NCBI RefSeq assembly: GCF_964656455.1
Contig: NC_135724.1
Coordinates: forward strand, 13,849,414 to 13,913,413
Reading direction: 5' to 3'
DNA: 64,000 bases
DNA from: Halichoerus grypus
Lineage: Eukaryota > Chordata > Mammalia > Carnivora > Phocidae
The notes under the pieces are model-generated. The model worked only from the letters and a program-made list of their open reading frames with translations, was not told the DNA's origin and made no database searches. This document shows, in pieces, positions 46,205 through 57,335 of the stretch. Made by a program: the position numbers and the translations under genes. Each line of letters starts with the position of its first letter. The first letter of the stretch is position 1.

Positions 46205-46505
46205 TCTGGATTAGATCTGGGCTGTGGCTACTTAAATTTAAATTATTTGGTGACAGATGGTGATGACACTGAATAATGCATAGAATTGTTGAATCATTAT
46301 GTTGTACACCTGAAACTAAGACAACACTGTATGTTGATAATTCAATTAAAAATTTAAATTATTTAAAATTAAATAAAATTAAAAATTCACGTGCCCCGTG
46401 GCACTTGCCACATTGCCGGCGCTCCGGGGCCATTGTGGCTAGTGGCCGCCATATTGGTCAGACAGGTTCAGAACATATCCGTCAACTCAGAAAGTTCTGT
46501 TGGAC
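46205..46505. mobile_element. Small hAT/MER-type DNA transposon, split by L1 tail
   Basis: GGCTGTGGCTACTTAAATTT on the left; AATTAAATAAAATTAAAAAT, TGGCTAGTGGCCGCCATATT, and GAAAGTTCTGTTGGACAGTT on the right. I recall a mammalian MER-type element with this TTAAATTTAAATTA core and GTGGCTAGTGGCTACCGTAT part, but cannot fix the family name. It is interrupted by an L1 stub at 46249-46349. Confidence 0.6.
46249..46349 (+). mobile_element. Very short 5'-truncated L1 tail
   Basis: TTGTTGAATCATTATGTTGT, ACACCTGAAACTAAGACAAC, and GTTGATAATTCAATTAAA match the last about 90 bases of carnivore L1. TSDs AAATTTAAATTATTT are identical at 46234-46248 and 46350-46364. Confidence 0.88.
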
Positions 46506-48812
46506 AGTTCTGATCTAGAAGGTTGCGCGTTCACCTTTGAAAGCGTTTCTGATTTTTCACAGGTACCCAAGCTGAGCTGACCTTCTTGATCCTCTAAAAT
46601 TGAAATCCTGTTGATGTCATGCAAACCATCTCTGTTTCGGGCCTCGTCAGAAGTTTGAGCCTGCTGTTCACATCAGTCAGCACCAAGTGGAACATCATGC
46701 TTCATTTCCTAAGTGGTGACTTTTCTGACGCTGTTACCAATTTTATATTTTATGCATCACATTTCCTTTCCTAAGTCATAATGATGAATGAAAAACTGTC
46801 AGTTTGGAGACAAATGTAGGAAAACGAAAGAGAACTGTAAGAGAGATGCATTAGCTGGAGGGGTGGGTGCCGACTGGGCTGACTTCAGCAGACTGGCCAT
46901 TAGGCAGACCTGGATATGAGTTTGGTTATTAATGTGGGTATCATCGATGATAAAGGGGTTGTGACAGCAAGCCTTACAAGTAGTCATTATATGCCAGAGT
47001 CGACTTAACACACATTAATCACCACAGCCAATATAATTGATTTCAAAGTCTTCATAGCTTGATATTCAAATAAATTGGTAGTTGATGAAGCCACGCCCAC
47101 TTACGGTTTCAGTCTAGAGTGGAAAATCCACGGTCCTAGCAGAAGATGCTCACAGGGAGGATTTTTTCCAGTTTCTACCTATGCCCAAAGACCCCTAATA
47201 AAACAGTCCACACTAGAAATCGCCTTCTCCAAGTGATTTTCAGGAGAATGAACCCTGCTCTCCTAGGACACAATTTTTGACTATTCAATTAAATCCTTCT
47301 TGAAATCTGTTTTGGTTAGTCAAATAGAGGCATGGTTACCGCCTAGCGACTCCCAGAAACACCCCACTGAGGGTATTTCCGGGAGATTTTTCCTCAAAGA
47401 GGAAACTTTTAAAAAGTTTTGCTCAGACCCTAGAACTCCCTGAAAGATCACAGGAGAACATTCCTGGTGCAGGTTTGACATCACGGTACATGCTCGCCTG
47501 GCTAACTGATAGTTATTGCACATCATTTTATGCAGGAAGGTGCTAGCGTGCTTTATGCATTTAAATTAATATTCAGAAATATGACCGGGACGGTGATAAA
47601 GAGCTTTTGGCAGAAGCAGCTGTGCAGCCCTTGACAATTACAGTTTTGAGAAAATATACTGAGATGTCTGGAGCATAAATTATGAAATACCCTTCCAACC
47701 TGACATTTATGGAATTTCATATTTTCCAGCATTCCCAAAGAGAAGACAGACTTCTCTCAGAGTCGAGCGTGTCTCTCAGTATATTGAGAAGCCAAAGTCA
47801 GAGCAGAAAGATGGTATGTGCCGGACGTGGGAGAGATAAGCCAGCGGAGGTGGGTGCTGGTTGACCTCTGCAGTAAAGGCAAATTCTTCAGGCCAAAGTT
47901 ACCAGTGTTTTAAGAAGTATAAGACAGGAGGAGGTTAAAGACATTGGATCAATCGTTCATTCATGCATTCATCCATTCAATTATTTATTCAGTTGCTTAT
48001 TTGTTTGTGGGAGAATGAAATTTTCTCTCCCCCTTAAAGCCTTCCTTCCCTCTGCCTTGTGGAGAGAGGGTCTTGGAAAGACAGACATGCTAGACAGACA
48101 TTAAATGTGATAATGTACATTAGTGGTCAATCCTGGTGAGAAGGGCTTGTCTTGTTCATGTCCTGCTGTGAGGAACCTGAAAGTTTTAGGACTTGTGCTA
48201 ATAAGGGCAGCAGGGAGGGACCTAGCTCTGCCTTCCTGGATGGTGCAGGAGGAATGTTTCTCATGATCCTGCGGACTGCTGCCAGGATGGAGCCAGGATC
48301 CTGGGGAAGGGGTGGGGAAGGAAGGAGAAAAGGAGAGGGAGCAGAGAAAGCAGGGACCCTCTCAGAGGCTTATGGAGGAAAGCTCAGTATAGGGGGACAC
48401 TGAGGGAAAAGTAAGGCAATGTCTGGCCCCATCTTCTGGAAGCATGTGTGTTTCTGATTGCTAGAAACAAGGATGGTTTCTTTCTGGTAATGGACTGATC
48501 AGCTGGCCCTCAGACCCTGGGGCAGGGAGGGTGGAGTCTAGTCAAGGATGTATTTATCCATAGGTCCTTGGAGGCCTTTTTGCGGAGCGTTAGAAATTTC
48601 GCAATGGGATCATCCCCAGCAGCTGCTTCTAAGGACTGTCTATTGGAAAGGAAGGACTCATGAGTGAACAAATGGACACAGCTGTGAGAGAAAGAAGCAA
48701 ATAGTCACTACTATATGCCAGGCACCTATGGAAAACACCAGCCTCCCTCAAGACGATTCCATGAACAGGTGTTTTATAGCTAGATTTTAAAATATCTTAG
48801 TAAATTAGCTTG
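46506..48812. other. Unassigned DNA with weak L2/MIR traces
   Basis: 47950-48005 (CATTCATGCATTCATCCATT) is an ATTC-type run like the start of antisense L2. 48705-48725 (ACTATATGCCAGGCACCTAT) is MIR/L2-like. Otherwise no gene or repeat recognised over 2.3 kb. Confidence 0.35.
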
Positions 48813-49255
48813 CTATGGTAGGCAGAATAATGGCCTCCAAAGATGCCCATGTCCTAACCCCTGCAATCTATGAAGATGTTACCTCTCATGGCAAAAATGA
48901 CCATGCAGATGTGATTAAGTTAAGGATCTGGAGATGGGGAGATCCTCCCGGATTATCCAGGTGGGCTCAGTGCAATCCCAAAGGTCCTTAGAAGTGAAAG
49001 AGGGAAGCAGGAGATTCAGAGGCAGGGGAGATGGGGCAATGAAAGCAGAGATAGGAGTGATGTTATTGCTGCCTTTGAAGATGCCGGAAGAGCCACGAGC
49101 CAAGGAATGTGGGCAGCCTCTAGAAATTGAAAGAGGAAAAAGAAACAGATTCTCCCCAAGTCTCCAGAAGGAACTGTCAGGTAATACATTTGTATTGTTT
49201 TAAGCCACTAAGTTTGTGGTCATTTGTTACAGCAGCAGTGAGAAATGGATACACT
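48813..49255 (+). mobile_element. MLT1-type solo LTR, sense
   Basis: GGTAGGCAGAATAATGGCCT, AAGATGCCCATGTCCTAACC, GATGTGATTAAGTTAAGGAT, GGAGATGGGGAGATCCTCCC, GCCACGAGCCAAGGAATGTG, then TTTTAAGCCACTAAGTTTGT and GTTACAGCAGCAGTGAG. This is an almost complete LTR in sense, missing about 80 bases near 49180. It is the best-preserved MLT1 here. Confidence 0.93.
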
Positions 49256-49290
49256 TGTGTTTAACCAGATGACCTAAAATTTTTATGAGA

Positions 49291-49481
49291 GGGGCACCTG
49301 GGTAGCTCAGTAGGTTAAGCGTCTGCCTTCGGCTCAGGTCATGATCCCAGGGTCCTGGGATGGAGCCCCACATCTGGCTCCCTGCTTGGCTGGGAGTCTG
49401 CTTCTCCCTCTCCCTCTGCTGCTCCCCCTGCTTGTGCTCTCTCGCTGTCAAATAAAAAAATTAAATCTTTTTAAAAAAATA
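49291..49481 (+). mobile_element. Carnivore SINE, sense
   Basis: GGGGCACCTGGGTAGCTCAG head, GGGATGGAGCCCCACATCTG, TTCTCCCTCTCCCTCTGCTG, and tail AATAAAAAAATTAAATC. TSDs AAAATTTTTATGAGA (49276-49290) and AAAGTTTTTATGAGA (49481-49495). Confidence 0.93.
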
Positions 49482-49496
49482 AAGTTTTTATGAGAA

Positions 49497-50227
49497 AAGT
49501 AAATAGATTTCTTTGATTCACATTAGAAATATATAATATTATCTTAGGAAGGCAAAACAAAGCATGATTAACATCTAGGATGTAGATTTCCCCCAAATAA
49601 GTGGAATTCTTGCCTGTTAATGTCCTATTTTTGCAGCCTGTGAGTATGGAAAGAGTGCCCTGTCCTGTCCACACACCAGCCAAAGCAACACCCCTCATGG
49701 ACAGACTGGAGCTCACCCTCCTCCCTGCTGTGCCTACACTCAGTTCCACTCTGCCCAGACTCACTCTCCTGCTGAGTCTCCAATGAGTCCTGCCTCTCCT
49801 CAGGCAATCCTTTTAAAGAGGTCATCAACATCTTCCTCTTCGGGAAGAACTGGTCAGCAGGCTTTGTGGTTGTCCAGGTGACTGAGGCGTACCCGGCCGA
49901 GGACGGGTTATCCAAGCATTGGTCACTGACCTGCACGGCCCCAAGCTTTATGCTGCAGGCTGCCAGTCCCAGGTTTGTTGGAGGAGAACCCCCAGGATTA
50001 AGCCTTCAAATGTTCCTGAGGGACAGGATCATGTGATTGAGAAATCAACTGTGTCTTACTTCCTGCTGTGAGCTCATGTAAAAGAAATGTAGATATTTTC
50101 CCACCCCCTTCTAAGCAGGCCACCAGCCCAGTCTTAGCATTCTAGAGGGCTGGGTTTCTCTCATCCCATTAAAATTTAATTTTCAAAATTCTGGGCCAAA
50201 GAGCTCAATTATTTATTGAGGAAAGGA
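49497..50227. other. Unassigned DNA
   Basis: No repeat or gene recognised. Antisense frames at 49471-49764 and 49625-49936 (97-103 codons) overlap each other and show no domain. Confidence 0.35.
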
Positions 50228-51195
50228 GCTGCATTCGTTTCTTGTTGCCACTATAACAAATGACCGCAAACTTGGAGGCATAAAATGACACAGATTTACC
50301 CAAAGAAAACAAAAACGCAAATTTGAGAAGATATATGCACCCCATGTTTATTGCAGCATTATTTACAATAGCCAAGATATGGAAGCAACTCAAGTGTCCA
50401 TCACTAGATGAATAGATAAGGAAGATGTGTATATATGTACACACACACACATACATACATACACCCCTCACACACAGTGTAATATCACACAGCCATAAAA
50501 AAGAATGAGATCTTGCCATTTGTGACAACATGGATGGACCCAGAGGGTATCATGCTAAGTGAAATAAGTCAGACAGAGAAAGACAAATACCATATGATTT
50601 CACTCATATATGGAATCTAAAAAAAACAAATGCGTAAACAAACAAAAAGCGGAATCATACCTATAAATACGGAGAACAAGCTGATGGTTGCCAGAGGGAA
50701 GGAAGGGGATGGGCAAAATGCGTGAAGGGGAGTGGGAGATAGAGGCTTCCAGTTAGGGAATGAATAAGTCACAGGGATGAAAGGCACAGCATAAGGAATA
50801 TAGTCAATGGCCCTGTAATAGCATTGCATGGTCACAGAGGAGCTACACATGTGGTGGGTATAACACAGAAGTTGAATCACTATGTTGTACCCCTGAAACT
50901 CATGTAACATTGTGTGTCAACTATGCTCAAATTAAAAAAATAAAATGAAATAAAATAAATATGTAAAATGACACAAGTTTATTTCACAGTTCTGGAGCTC
51001 AGAAGTCTGAAATGGGTCTCGCTGGGCGAAAATCAAGGTGTTGACAGGGCTGTGTTCCTTCTGGAGCCTCCAGGACAATGTTTCCTTGCCCTCTCCCGCT
51101 TCCAGAGGCCGCCCGTGGCCCCTGCCCGAGTGCCCTCGCTCTCAGCACCCCTGGATCTGCTTGCACCAATCACCTCGGGCTCTTCCGTAGTCAAA
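50228..51195 (-). mobile_element. MLT1-type LTR, antisense, split by L1
   Basis: Left arm 50228-50298 (GCATTCGTTTCTTGTTGCCA, TAACAAATGACCGCAAACTT) and right arm 50964-51195 (TTTCACAGTTCTGGAGCTCA, GAAGTCTGAAATGGGTCTCG, CTTCTGGAGCCTCCAGGACA) join as one antisense LTR. The 5' part of the LTR is missing at the right. Confidence 0.9.
50299..50963 (+). mobile_element. 5'-truncated L1, sense, inserted in MLT1
   Basis: Starts inside the end of ORF2 (CCCATGTTTATTGCAGCATT, GCCAAGATATGGAAGCAACT), includes a CA/TACA run (50440-50463), CATGGATGGACCCAGAGGGT and the 3' UTR (GAAACTCATGTAACATTGTG), and ends in an A-rich tail. TSDs TAAAATGACACAGATTTA (50281-50298) and TAAAATGACACAAGTTTA (50964-50981). About 665 bp. 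Antisense open frames over it are not genes. Confidence 0.93.
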
Positions 51196-52699
51196 CCCCC
51201 AGTGCTCAGCCCACCAAGAGGCCGAGGGGGCTGAGAGGGTGAGGAGCGGTGTGGCCCCTGAGAAGGGGTCAGATCTCACAGGCCTGAGGGGTGGGTTTCT
51301 CCGCCCCTCACTCCCTTCGCAGCGCGCTGTTGGCTGCACAACTTCTGATGGGATGACCACACAACCAGACCCAAAGCCACGAAGCTGAGGATCTCCGTGT
51401 CCGAGGCTCGCTCAGGGAGAACGTGGCCGTCCACCTTCCCCCGGGCGCAGCCGCTGACCCCGTTAGTGTGAGAGGATCCGCAGCACCATTCAGGACGGCC
51501 TTCCCCCACATTTTCTGGACAGAATCCCAGCACCCTCAGGAAGCAGAGGCGCCCCCCACAACCTGAGAGTGAATTTCTTGCTCCTCTTCTCAAGCGGAGG
51601 CTCAGAGCTATGTTTGATTTGGATAAAAAACGTAGTAACAGGACACATTTTACTCCCGAATGTTGTGGATGCCGCACCATAGCTGTTTGTGGAGATGAGG
51701 CGTAACTGGCTTTTAAAGCAAATATTCTGATGCGTCACCTTTCCCATCGTGTTGTGATTATCTGCTCCAAGAGGTCTGCTTTTTTTATAAAATGAATTTT
51801 CTAATCTCCAAGGCTTTAGGTCTCTTTCTTTTCTACCTTCTGGGGATGGGTGACCCCCCAAAACAACATGCAGACAAGCCTGCGGGTTGGGACTTTTAGT
51901 CTCCGGGGCTGTCAAGAGGGCCAGGGCAGAGCTCCCAGGGGCCTGCAATCAGAACCCTTTGCCCTTCCCCCAACGTTAATGTCCCTCCTGAGATGAGGTC
52001 ACAGCGTGACCTCAGGGTCAGGTGGGAGGATTACCTGAACAGCTGGTTCTCAAACCTGACCAACTTTGGACTCCATGCACCGCATCCACCCAGCGACTGG
52101 TCGGGGTGAGAGCCCAGATGAGCGCCAGGGGGAGCCGGGTCTCACTACCCTCCCTTCAGCGGGGAAGACAGCGATGCAGATCAAACAGGAAAGATGGCTG
52201 CATCTATTCATAAGCGAGAAGGAACATTTGCTATTTGAAACCTGAGGTGACGGTGGGTAGGGGCTTCTCCATTTGAAGGGCGCTGGCATCGTTCATTTCC
52301 GTGGGAAAATGATCCCCTCCTGCTCGGGGGAGCCAGGGAGGCCGAAGGTTCGCAGCCCCTGCGGTCTGTCGTCACCTGGGGTGGATGGCCTGGTGCTTGG
52401 GGCGGGTGGGTGCCGTTGCTGTGCGGAGGCAGGCTAGGCGCTGAGGAAGGGCCTCGGGGGCAGCTAAGCTGCTTGAGAAAGTACAGGACGGAGTCGAAGG
52501 GTAGGGGCAAAGGAAGTTCAGAAATGGAGAAGTATGGCCTTGGGAAAGAATTGGCGGGGGGCGGGGGGGGCAGAGCGGCCATGATGGACAAGACACAGAG
52601 GCTGTGGAGAAAGCTGCCCCGTGAGGAACCTCCAACACGGGGATTTACGTCATTGATGTCATTTGTACCTCGGCAGGTAATGACCATCTTGAATATTTC
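51196..52699. other. GC-rich single-copy DNA with CpG cluster
   Basis: No interspersed repeat recognised. 51301-51500 holds 16 CpG by hand count, and 52320-52580 is GC-rich with long G runs (52554-52570). Minus-strand frames (51490-51948, 152 codons; 52208-52687, 159 codons) reflect this composition: the latter is Pro/Ser-rich and shows no known domain. A small CpG island or regulatory element is possible. Confidence 0.4.
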
Positions 52700-52895
52700 G
52701 TAGGTACTTGGGCTGTGCCTGGCATACTAATTGGTTTACCTCATTCATTTCTCATAATGACCATGATGAAGTGGGTTCTATTAATATGCTCATTTTGGGG
52801 GTGAGAGAGGGAAGCACAAAAGGGTCAAGTAACTTGCTCAAGATCACAAAGCCTTTAGGTGATGAGAACCCCAAGTCTGATCAGGGGCCCACCCT
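52700..52895 (-). mobile_element. MIR SINE, antisense
   Basis: GGCTGTGCCTGGCATACTAA, TACCTCATTCATTTCTCATA, GAAGTGGGTTCTATTAATAT, GTAACTTGCTCAAGATCACA, GAACCCCAAGTCTGATC in antisense MIR order. Confidence 0.85.
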
Positions 52896-53214
52896 CCTGA
52901 GCACAGAGCTGCATTGCCACAAGCCTGCGGTCAGGGCTGTTGTGCTCACACGCCTTTGGGGCTGGGATTCGGGCACAGGAAGCCGACTGGGCCCCTGGCT
53001 GGGGCAGGCAGCAGAGAGATAAGAAGGGTTCTGAGGGGCGGGCCTAGTGGGGAGGCAGCCAGGTTAGCAACAGTTGGCCTTGAAGCAGAGGCCCTCTCTC
53101 CTGAGGCCGGGAGTCCAGAGACCCTGGGGAAAGGTCCGTGAGATGCAGCTTGCAGCTCGGGCCGCACGTGTTTCCTTGATGGACTTTGGGATTTTGTGTC
53201 ATGCTTGACTAGAT

Positions 53215-54745
53215 AAATAAAATTATTAGAATTAACATTTTTCAGCTCTCAGATGTTTTTAGAGATTACATAAATGACATCCTATTGCATTTTTTTGTGT
53301 CTTGCTTTTTTCATTCAACTTCTTTTTGCAGTTCATCTGTCTTACTGTGTGACATGCATATTTATTTTCACTGCTGTACAGGATCCCACAGCTTTGAGAC
53401 TGTTTCGTGAAATGATGCTCAGAGCCTGTGTGGTCATGTGTCCCGGTGCGTGTCTGCACAGGTCTCTCTAAGGTGTTGTGATATTGTGATTTATATTAAG
53501 AAATATAGGTTTACTCTTCATCCTTTTGTGGGCACAGAGCTCATATAACCCTTGGGATTTCCTAAATGGTGCGAGCAATAAAGGTGTCTTTTGTGATGTT
53601 AATGAGGTGACTTGGGCAGTCCCTAGGTCACCTAAGGATGGGGGCTGGTTGCCAAGGGAACCAACCTCCATCCTCCCCTCCTTTCCGCCTCTGGGAGGTT
53701 GAGTCAATCACCAATGACCAATGATTTCACCAATCATGCCTATGTAGTGAGGCCTCCATAAAAACCCAAAAGGAGAGGGCTCTGAGAGCTTCCTATGGAG
53801 GGCATGGAAGCTCTCTCCCCTCCCCCGTTGCTTGCCCTGTGAATTTCTTCCATCTCGCTGTTCCTGAGTTATAGCCTTTCATAAGAAACTGGCAGTCTAG
53901 TGAGTAAAATGTTTCCCTGAGTTCTGTGAGCTGCTCTAGCAAATTAATGACCCCAGGAGGGGGTCATGGAAACTTCAGACGTATAGCCCATTGGTCAGAA
54001 GAACAGGAGACAACTTGGACCCGTGGTTGGTGTCGGAAGAGAGGCAGGCAGTCTGGTGAGATTGAGCCTTGAACCTGTGGGATCTGGTGTGGGGGGATTT
54101 GCTTGGTGTGGGGGAAAAACCCCCACAGGTCAGAACTGGTGTCAGAATGGAGGTCGTAGAGCTGGTGGTAGAAGGTCTAGGTCAAAGGCAACGCACACCT
54201 TGCACTTCATCATATAATTCCAAACTGTTCTCCAAGGGCCCGTCTCTGGTTCATTTCCACCAGCAGGGTCAGACGAGTGTGTGCCTTTGTGTCCTTGTGG
54301 ATAACTGATACCGTCAGAACTGTTCAAATTTTGCCCATCTGCCGGGTGTGTAAGAATATATCATTATGGCTTTACTTTGCATTTTCTTGATGAAAAATCA
54401 CACTGGGTAGCTTCTCACATGTTTATCAACTATTCGGATTTTCTCTTGTGCGAAGAGCCTGTTGGCATGTTTTGCTTATTTTTAAAATTTGTACTTTTTC
54501 TTATTTTCTTATTGCTGGAATTCCTTTACAGATTTTGAATACTTTGTTAGTTAGCTGCATTTCAAACACTTTCTCCCACTCTGTGGTTTTCGCTTGTACT
54601 CTCTTTCTGGTGCCTTTTGATGAAGAGAAGTTCTTTCAGTGGTTGAATTTACCAGTCTTTTCCTTATGGTTAGTGCCTGTTGTGTCTTCTTTAGGAAATC
54701 CTTCCCTATTCTGCTTCAGTATCACTTAAAAGTTTTATTCATCTC
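53215..54745 (-). mobile_element. Old L1, antisense, split by an LTR
   Basis: Left arm 53215-53471 (TTGTGTCTTGCTTTTTTCAT, TTTCACTGCTGTACAGGATC, CCCGGTGCGTGTCTGCACAG) continues in the right arm 54178-54745 (TCCAAACTGTTCTCCAAGGG, TTCATTTCCACCAGCAGGGT, CACTTTCTCCCACTCTGTGG, TCCTTATGGTTAGTGCCTGT). All are antisense landmarks of the ORF2 3' part of old L1ME-type LINEs. Confidence 0.75.
53472..54177 (+). mobile_element. ERV-type solo LTR, family not assigned
   Basis: A 700-bp non-L1 block inside the antisense L1. It has LTR features: a likely TATA-like CCATAAAAACCCAAAAGG at about 53757-53774, preceded by CCAATGATTTCACCAATC with CCAAT boxes (53710-53736). TTCATAAGAAACTGGCAGTC sits about where the polyadenylation region would lie. 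Start and end near AAGGTGTTGTGATATT and TGGTGGTAGAAGGTC; a short AAGG repeat may be the TSD. No retroviral coding region. Old and inactive as a provirus. Confidence 0.65.
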
Positions 54746-54960
54746 AAACATTTTTAACCAGTTCTCTTGTTTTCAGCCACACCTTCTTTCTTTCTGAGGC
54801 TCCAGGCGCCTGAGCTTCCTGAGATCCTGAAACACCAACACACCCCCCTCTTGGCTTTGCCCACTATCACAAAGGTTTCAACTTTCTCTGATCTGCCATG
54901 AGTTACCGGTCATCCATCTACTTTGCAGCTTCTGAAATGTTGGTACTTTCATCTTCTTTT

Positions 54961-55149
54961 TTTTTTTTTTAAGATTTTATTTATTTATTTGTCAGAGAGA
55001 GAGAGAGAGCACAAGCAGGAGGAGTGGCGGAGGGAGAAGCAGGCTCCCCGGCGAACAAGGAGCCCGATGCGGGGCTCAATCCCAGGACCCTGAGATCATG
55101 ACCTGAGCCGAAGGCAGACGCTTAACAGACTGAGCCACCCAGGCACCCC
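54961..55149 (-). mobile_element. Carnivore SINE, antisense
   Basis: T run, AAGATTTTATTTATTTATTT, GTCAGAGAGAGAGAGAGAGC, and head CTGAGCCACCCAGGCACCCC. TSDs TCATCTTCTTTT identical at 54949-54960 and 55150-55161. Confidence 0.95.
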
Positions 55150-55199
55150 TCATCTTCTTTTCTTGTTATCTTTGTCCTTGTGGGGTTTTCCCTTGTCTG

Positions 55200-55246
55200 T
55201 ACGTGTGTATGTGTGTGTATGTATGTGTGTGTGTGTGCACACATAT
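55200..55246. repeat. (TG)n microsatellite with TATG
   Basis: GTACGTGTGTATGTGTGTGT, then ATGTATGTGTGTGTGTGTGC: alternating purine-pyrimidine for about 45 bases. No SINE body attached. Confidence 0.93.
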
Positions 55247-55479
55247 ACTTCTACTGTCACATTGGTGGGGTTTCAGGAGGGAGAGGCAATAAATACAAGT
55301 GTTCAAATTCCCATGTTTAATTGGAAGTCACAGCAGCATTGCTTACAAAGCAAGCAAAGCTGGGCACAACCTAAACCCGCAGCCCCAGACAGAAAGCATG
55401 GCCGGTCCGTGCGACGGGATAGCGTGCAGCCGTGCGACGTTGTGCTACACGGAGGCCGGTGAGGTAGCGAAGAACACAA

Positions 55480-55640
55480 GGTTCTGACCCTCACCAGCTG
55501 TGGCACTTCAGGCGAGTTACCTTACCTCTCCATCCCTCAGTTTCCCCATCTGTAAAATGGGATAATTGTATGCAGAGAAGTTACAAGGATCAGGTGAGGT
55601 AATATACGTAAAGAAAGATGAACGACTGTAGGCATGTGGT
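55480..55640 (+). mobile_element. MIR SINE, sense
   Basis: TTCTGACCCTCACCAGCTGT, GGCACTTCAGGCGAGTTACC, CAGTTTCCCCATCTGTAAAA, TGGGATAATTGTATGC, and AGGTGAGGTAATATACGTAA: good MIR order. Confidence 0.87.
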
Positions 55641-55684
55641 CAGGAGTACGTAAGAGGGGTTCTCACGATTAATAAAAGAATGAA

Positions 55685-56000
55685 GTGGATTTATACTTGG
55701 AAGTGTGGCAGTCTCTCCAAGGTATATTATTTGGCTTAAAAAAAAAGCACAGCAAGGCGAAAAACAGTATATATAAGAGAAAAAAATATATATAAGAAAA
55801 GCAGTATGATCACATTTTACAAAGGACGAATGTGCATACCTATATGCATGGAACATTCCTGGAAGGATACTCAAGAAATTGTTAACAGTGGTTATGCTGG
55901 GGTAGAAGGTAGAGGGGACTTTATGTAATGTCTCTTGGTACTCTTTGATTTTTTTCTTCTATCATGTGTGCTACTGTTATAATTAAAAACAGGCAAATTA
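55685..56000 (+). mobile_element. Possible old L1 3' UTR, sense
   Basis: GGATTTATACTTGGAAGTGT, AGCAGTATGATCACATTTTA, TTGTTAACAGTGGTTATGCT, and TTTTTTTCTTCTATCATGTG are in the order of old L1M 3' UTR. AT-rich and diverged. Confidence 0.55.
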
Positions 56001-56623
56001 AAGTGTAGATAATTATTGAAGCTCTACTTTTATGTATTTTGAAATCTTCCAGAATAAACGACCTCTTAAATAAAGTAAAGCAAGCAAGTATCTTTGGCAG
56101 ATATTCTCCAAAACCTAGTGTGGAATATTCGGATGACATGCAATAATTCCTTGAAGAAAGCTCCCTTACCGAGCTAAATGGGGGTGTCCCATGGAGGCAG
56201 ACAGGAGCCATATCATAGAGAACTGGTTCAGTCAGAAAGCTACTGAGTCATAGTATTATTGTAGGGTAATTTTTAAAAACCATTCTGAAAAATGTCTAGA
56301 GGTCCTTGTGTTCAATTTCCAGAGCCAATCAAAAACAGCCTTTTTAGGGAACTCCTAGCTTTCCCTACAGTTAACTACAGGCAGAATGACCTTCCATCTG
56401 AGTGAGAACACAAATTAACTTCTCAATTCCCATCGAAGGTTATCGACCCTACCATCTGCTTACTTGGTTTCCAAATTATATGCATCTACCCCTCGTGCAG
56501 CAATATAGGATCAAGCATTGTAGATTCCCACCAATAGGTTTAATTTGAACTATTGTTTGCCCAGCTCTTATCACTGGATTGGAAAGGTGATAAACAGAGA
56601 TGATTGCCTATGTAGGTTGTGCA
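56001..56623. other. Unassigned DNA
   Basis: No repeat or gene recognised between the L1-like piece and the SINE at 56639. Confidence 0.3.
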
Positions 56624-56638
56624 TTCCATTTCTTTCTT

Positions 56639-56824
56639 TTTTTTTTTTTTTAAAGATTTTATTTTATTTATTTGAGAGAGAGTGAGCACAAGAGGGGGTA
56701 GGGTCAGAGGGAGAAGCAGACTCCCCACCGAGCAGGGAGCCTGATGCGGGACTTGATCCCGGGATTCCGGGATCATGACCCAAGCCGAAGGCAGCCGCCC
56801 AACAAACTGAGCCACCCAGGCGCC
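56639..56824 (-). mobile_element. Carnivore SINE, antisense
   Basis: AAAGATTTTATTTTATTTAT, GAGCACAAGAGGGGGTAGGG, and head ACTGAGCCACCCAGGCGCC. Likely TSDs TTCCATTTCTTTCTT (56624-56638) and TTCCATTTATATCTT (56825-56839). It keeps CpGs and is probably fairly young. Confidence 0.93.
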
Positions 56825-56839
56825 TTCCATTTATATCTT

Positions 56840-57321
56840 GAAGTATTCTGCACTTCCTTTGATCAGATTAGAACACCAGAAACCTTGATACTTGAACTAA
56901 ATTTGATTAGCTCATCATAAGATTATCTTTAATTGCATTACCTTTTATCTAAAGTTGCTATAAGCAATGGCCACACAAAATATATTTCTGCACTTGCTGT
57001 AAAATGTTGTTCACTATACCATCCATACAACCCCATCTGAAAGTTTATTTCAGAAATTGCGGCCCAGAAAACTTTCCTATAACACTATGGAACTGAAGGG
57101 ACTTCTTCCAATATTGAAAATCATATAACTTAGGCATTTCTCTCATTTTCTCAAGGTTTTGGGAAGCTCAGATCCATGGCTCAGTCACAGCAACTCTGGT
57201 AACCCAAATAGTTAGTGAGCTTGCATCTCTTTGTTCCTTATTCTTTATTTTCCATTTCACTAAATTTTGTGTATGTCTGTTATTGTCTCTCTGCATCAGT
57301 TTTTATTTAGTAGGTCTCTTC
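56840..57321. other. Unassigned AT-rich DNA
   Basis: No repeat or gene recognised. Confidence 0.3.
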
Positions 57322-57335
57322 AAAAGTTTAATAGA

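Noticed and set aside
50205..50531. 108-codon minus-strand hydrophobic ORF
   Set aside because: Antisense of the 5'-truncated L1 plus CA repeat.
51490..51948. 152-codon minus-strand ORF
   Set aside because: No family resemblance, and it overlaps other frames near a CpG-rich segment.
52208..52687. 159-codon minus-strand Pro/Ser-rich ORF
   Set aside because: Composition follows G-rich DNA (52554-52570). No domain, no start context, no partner exons.
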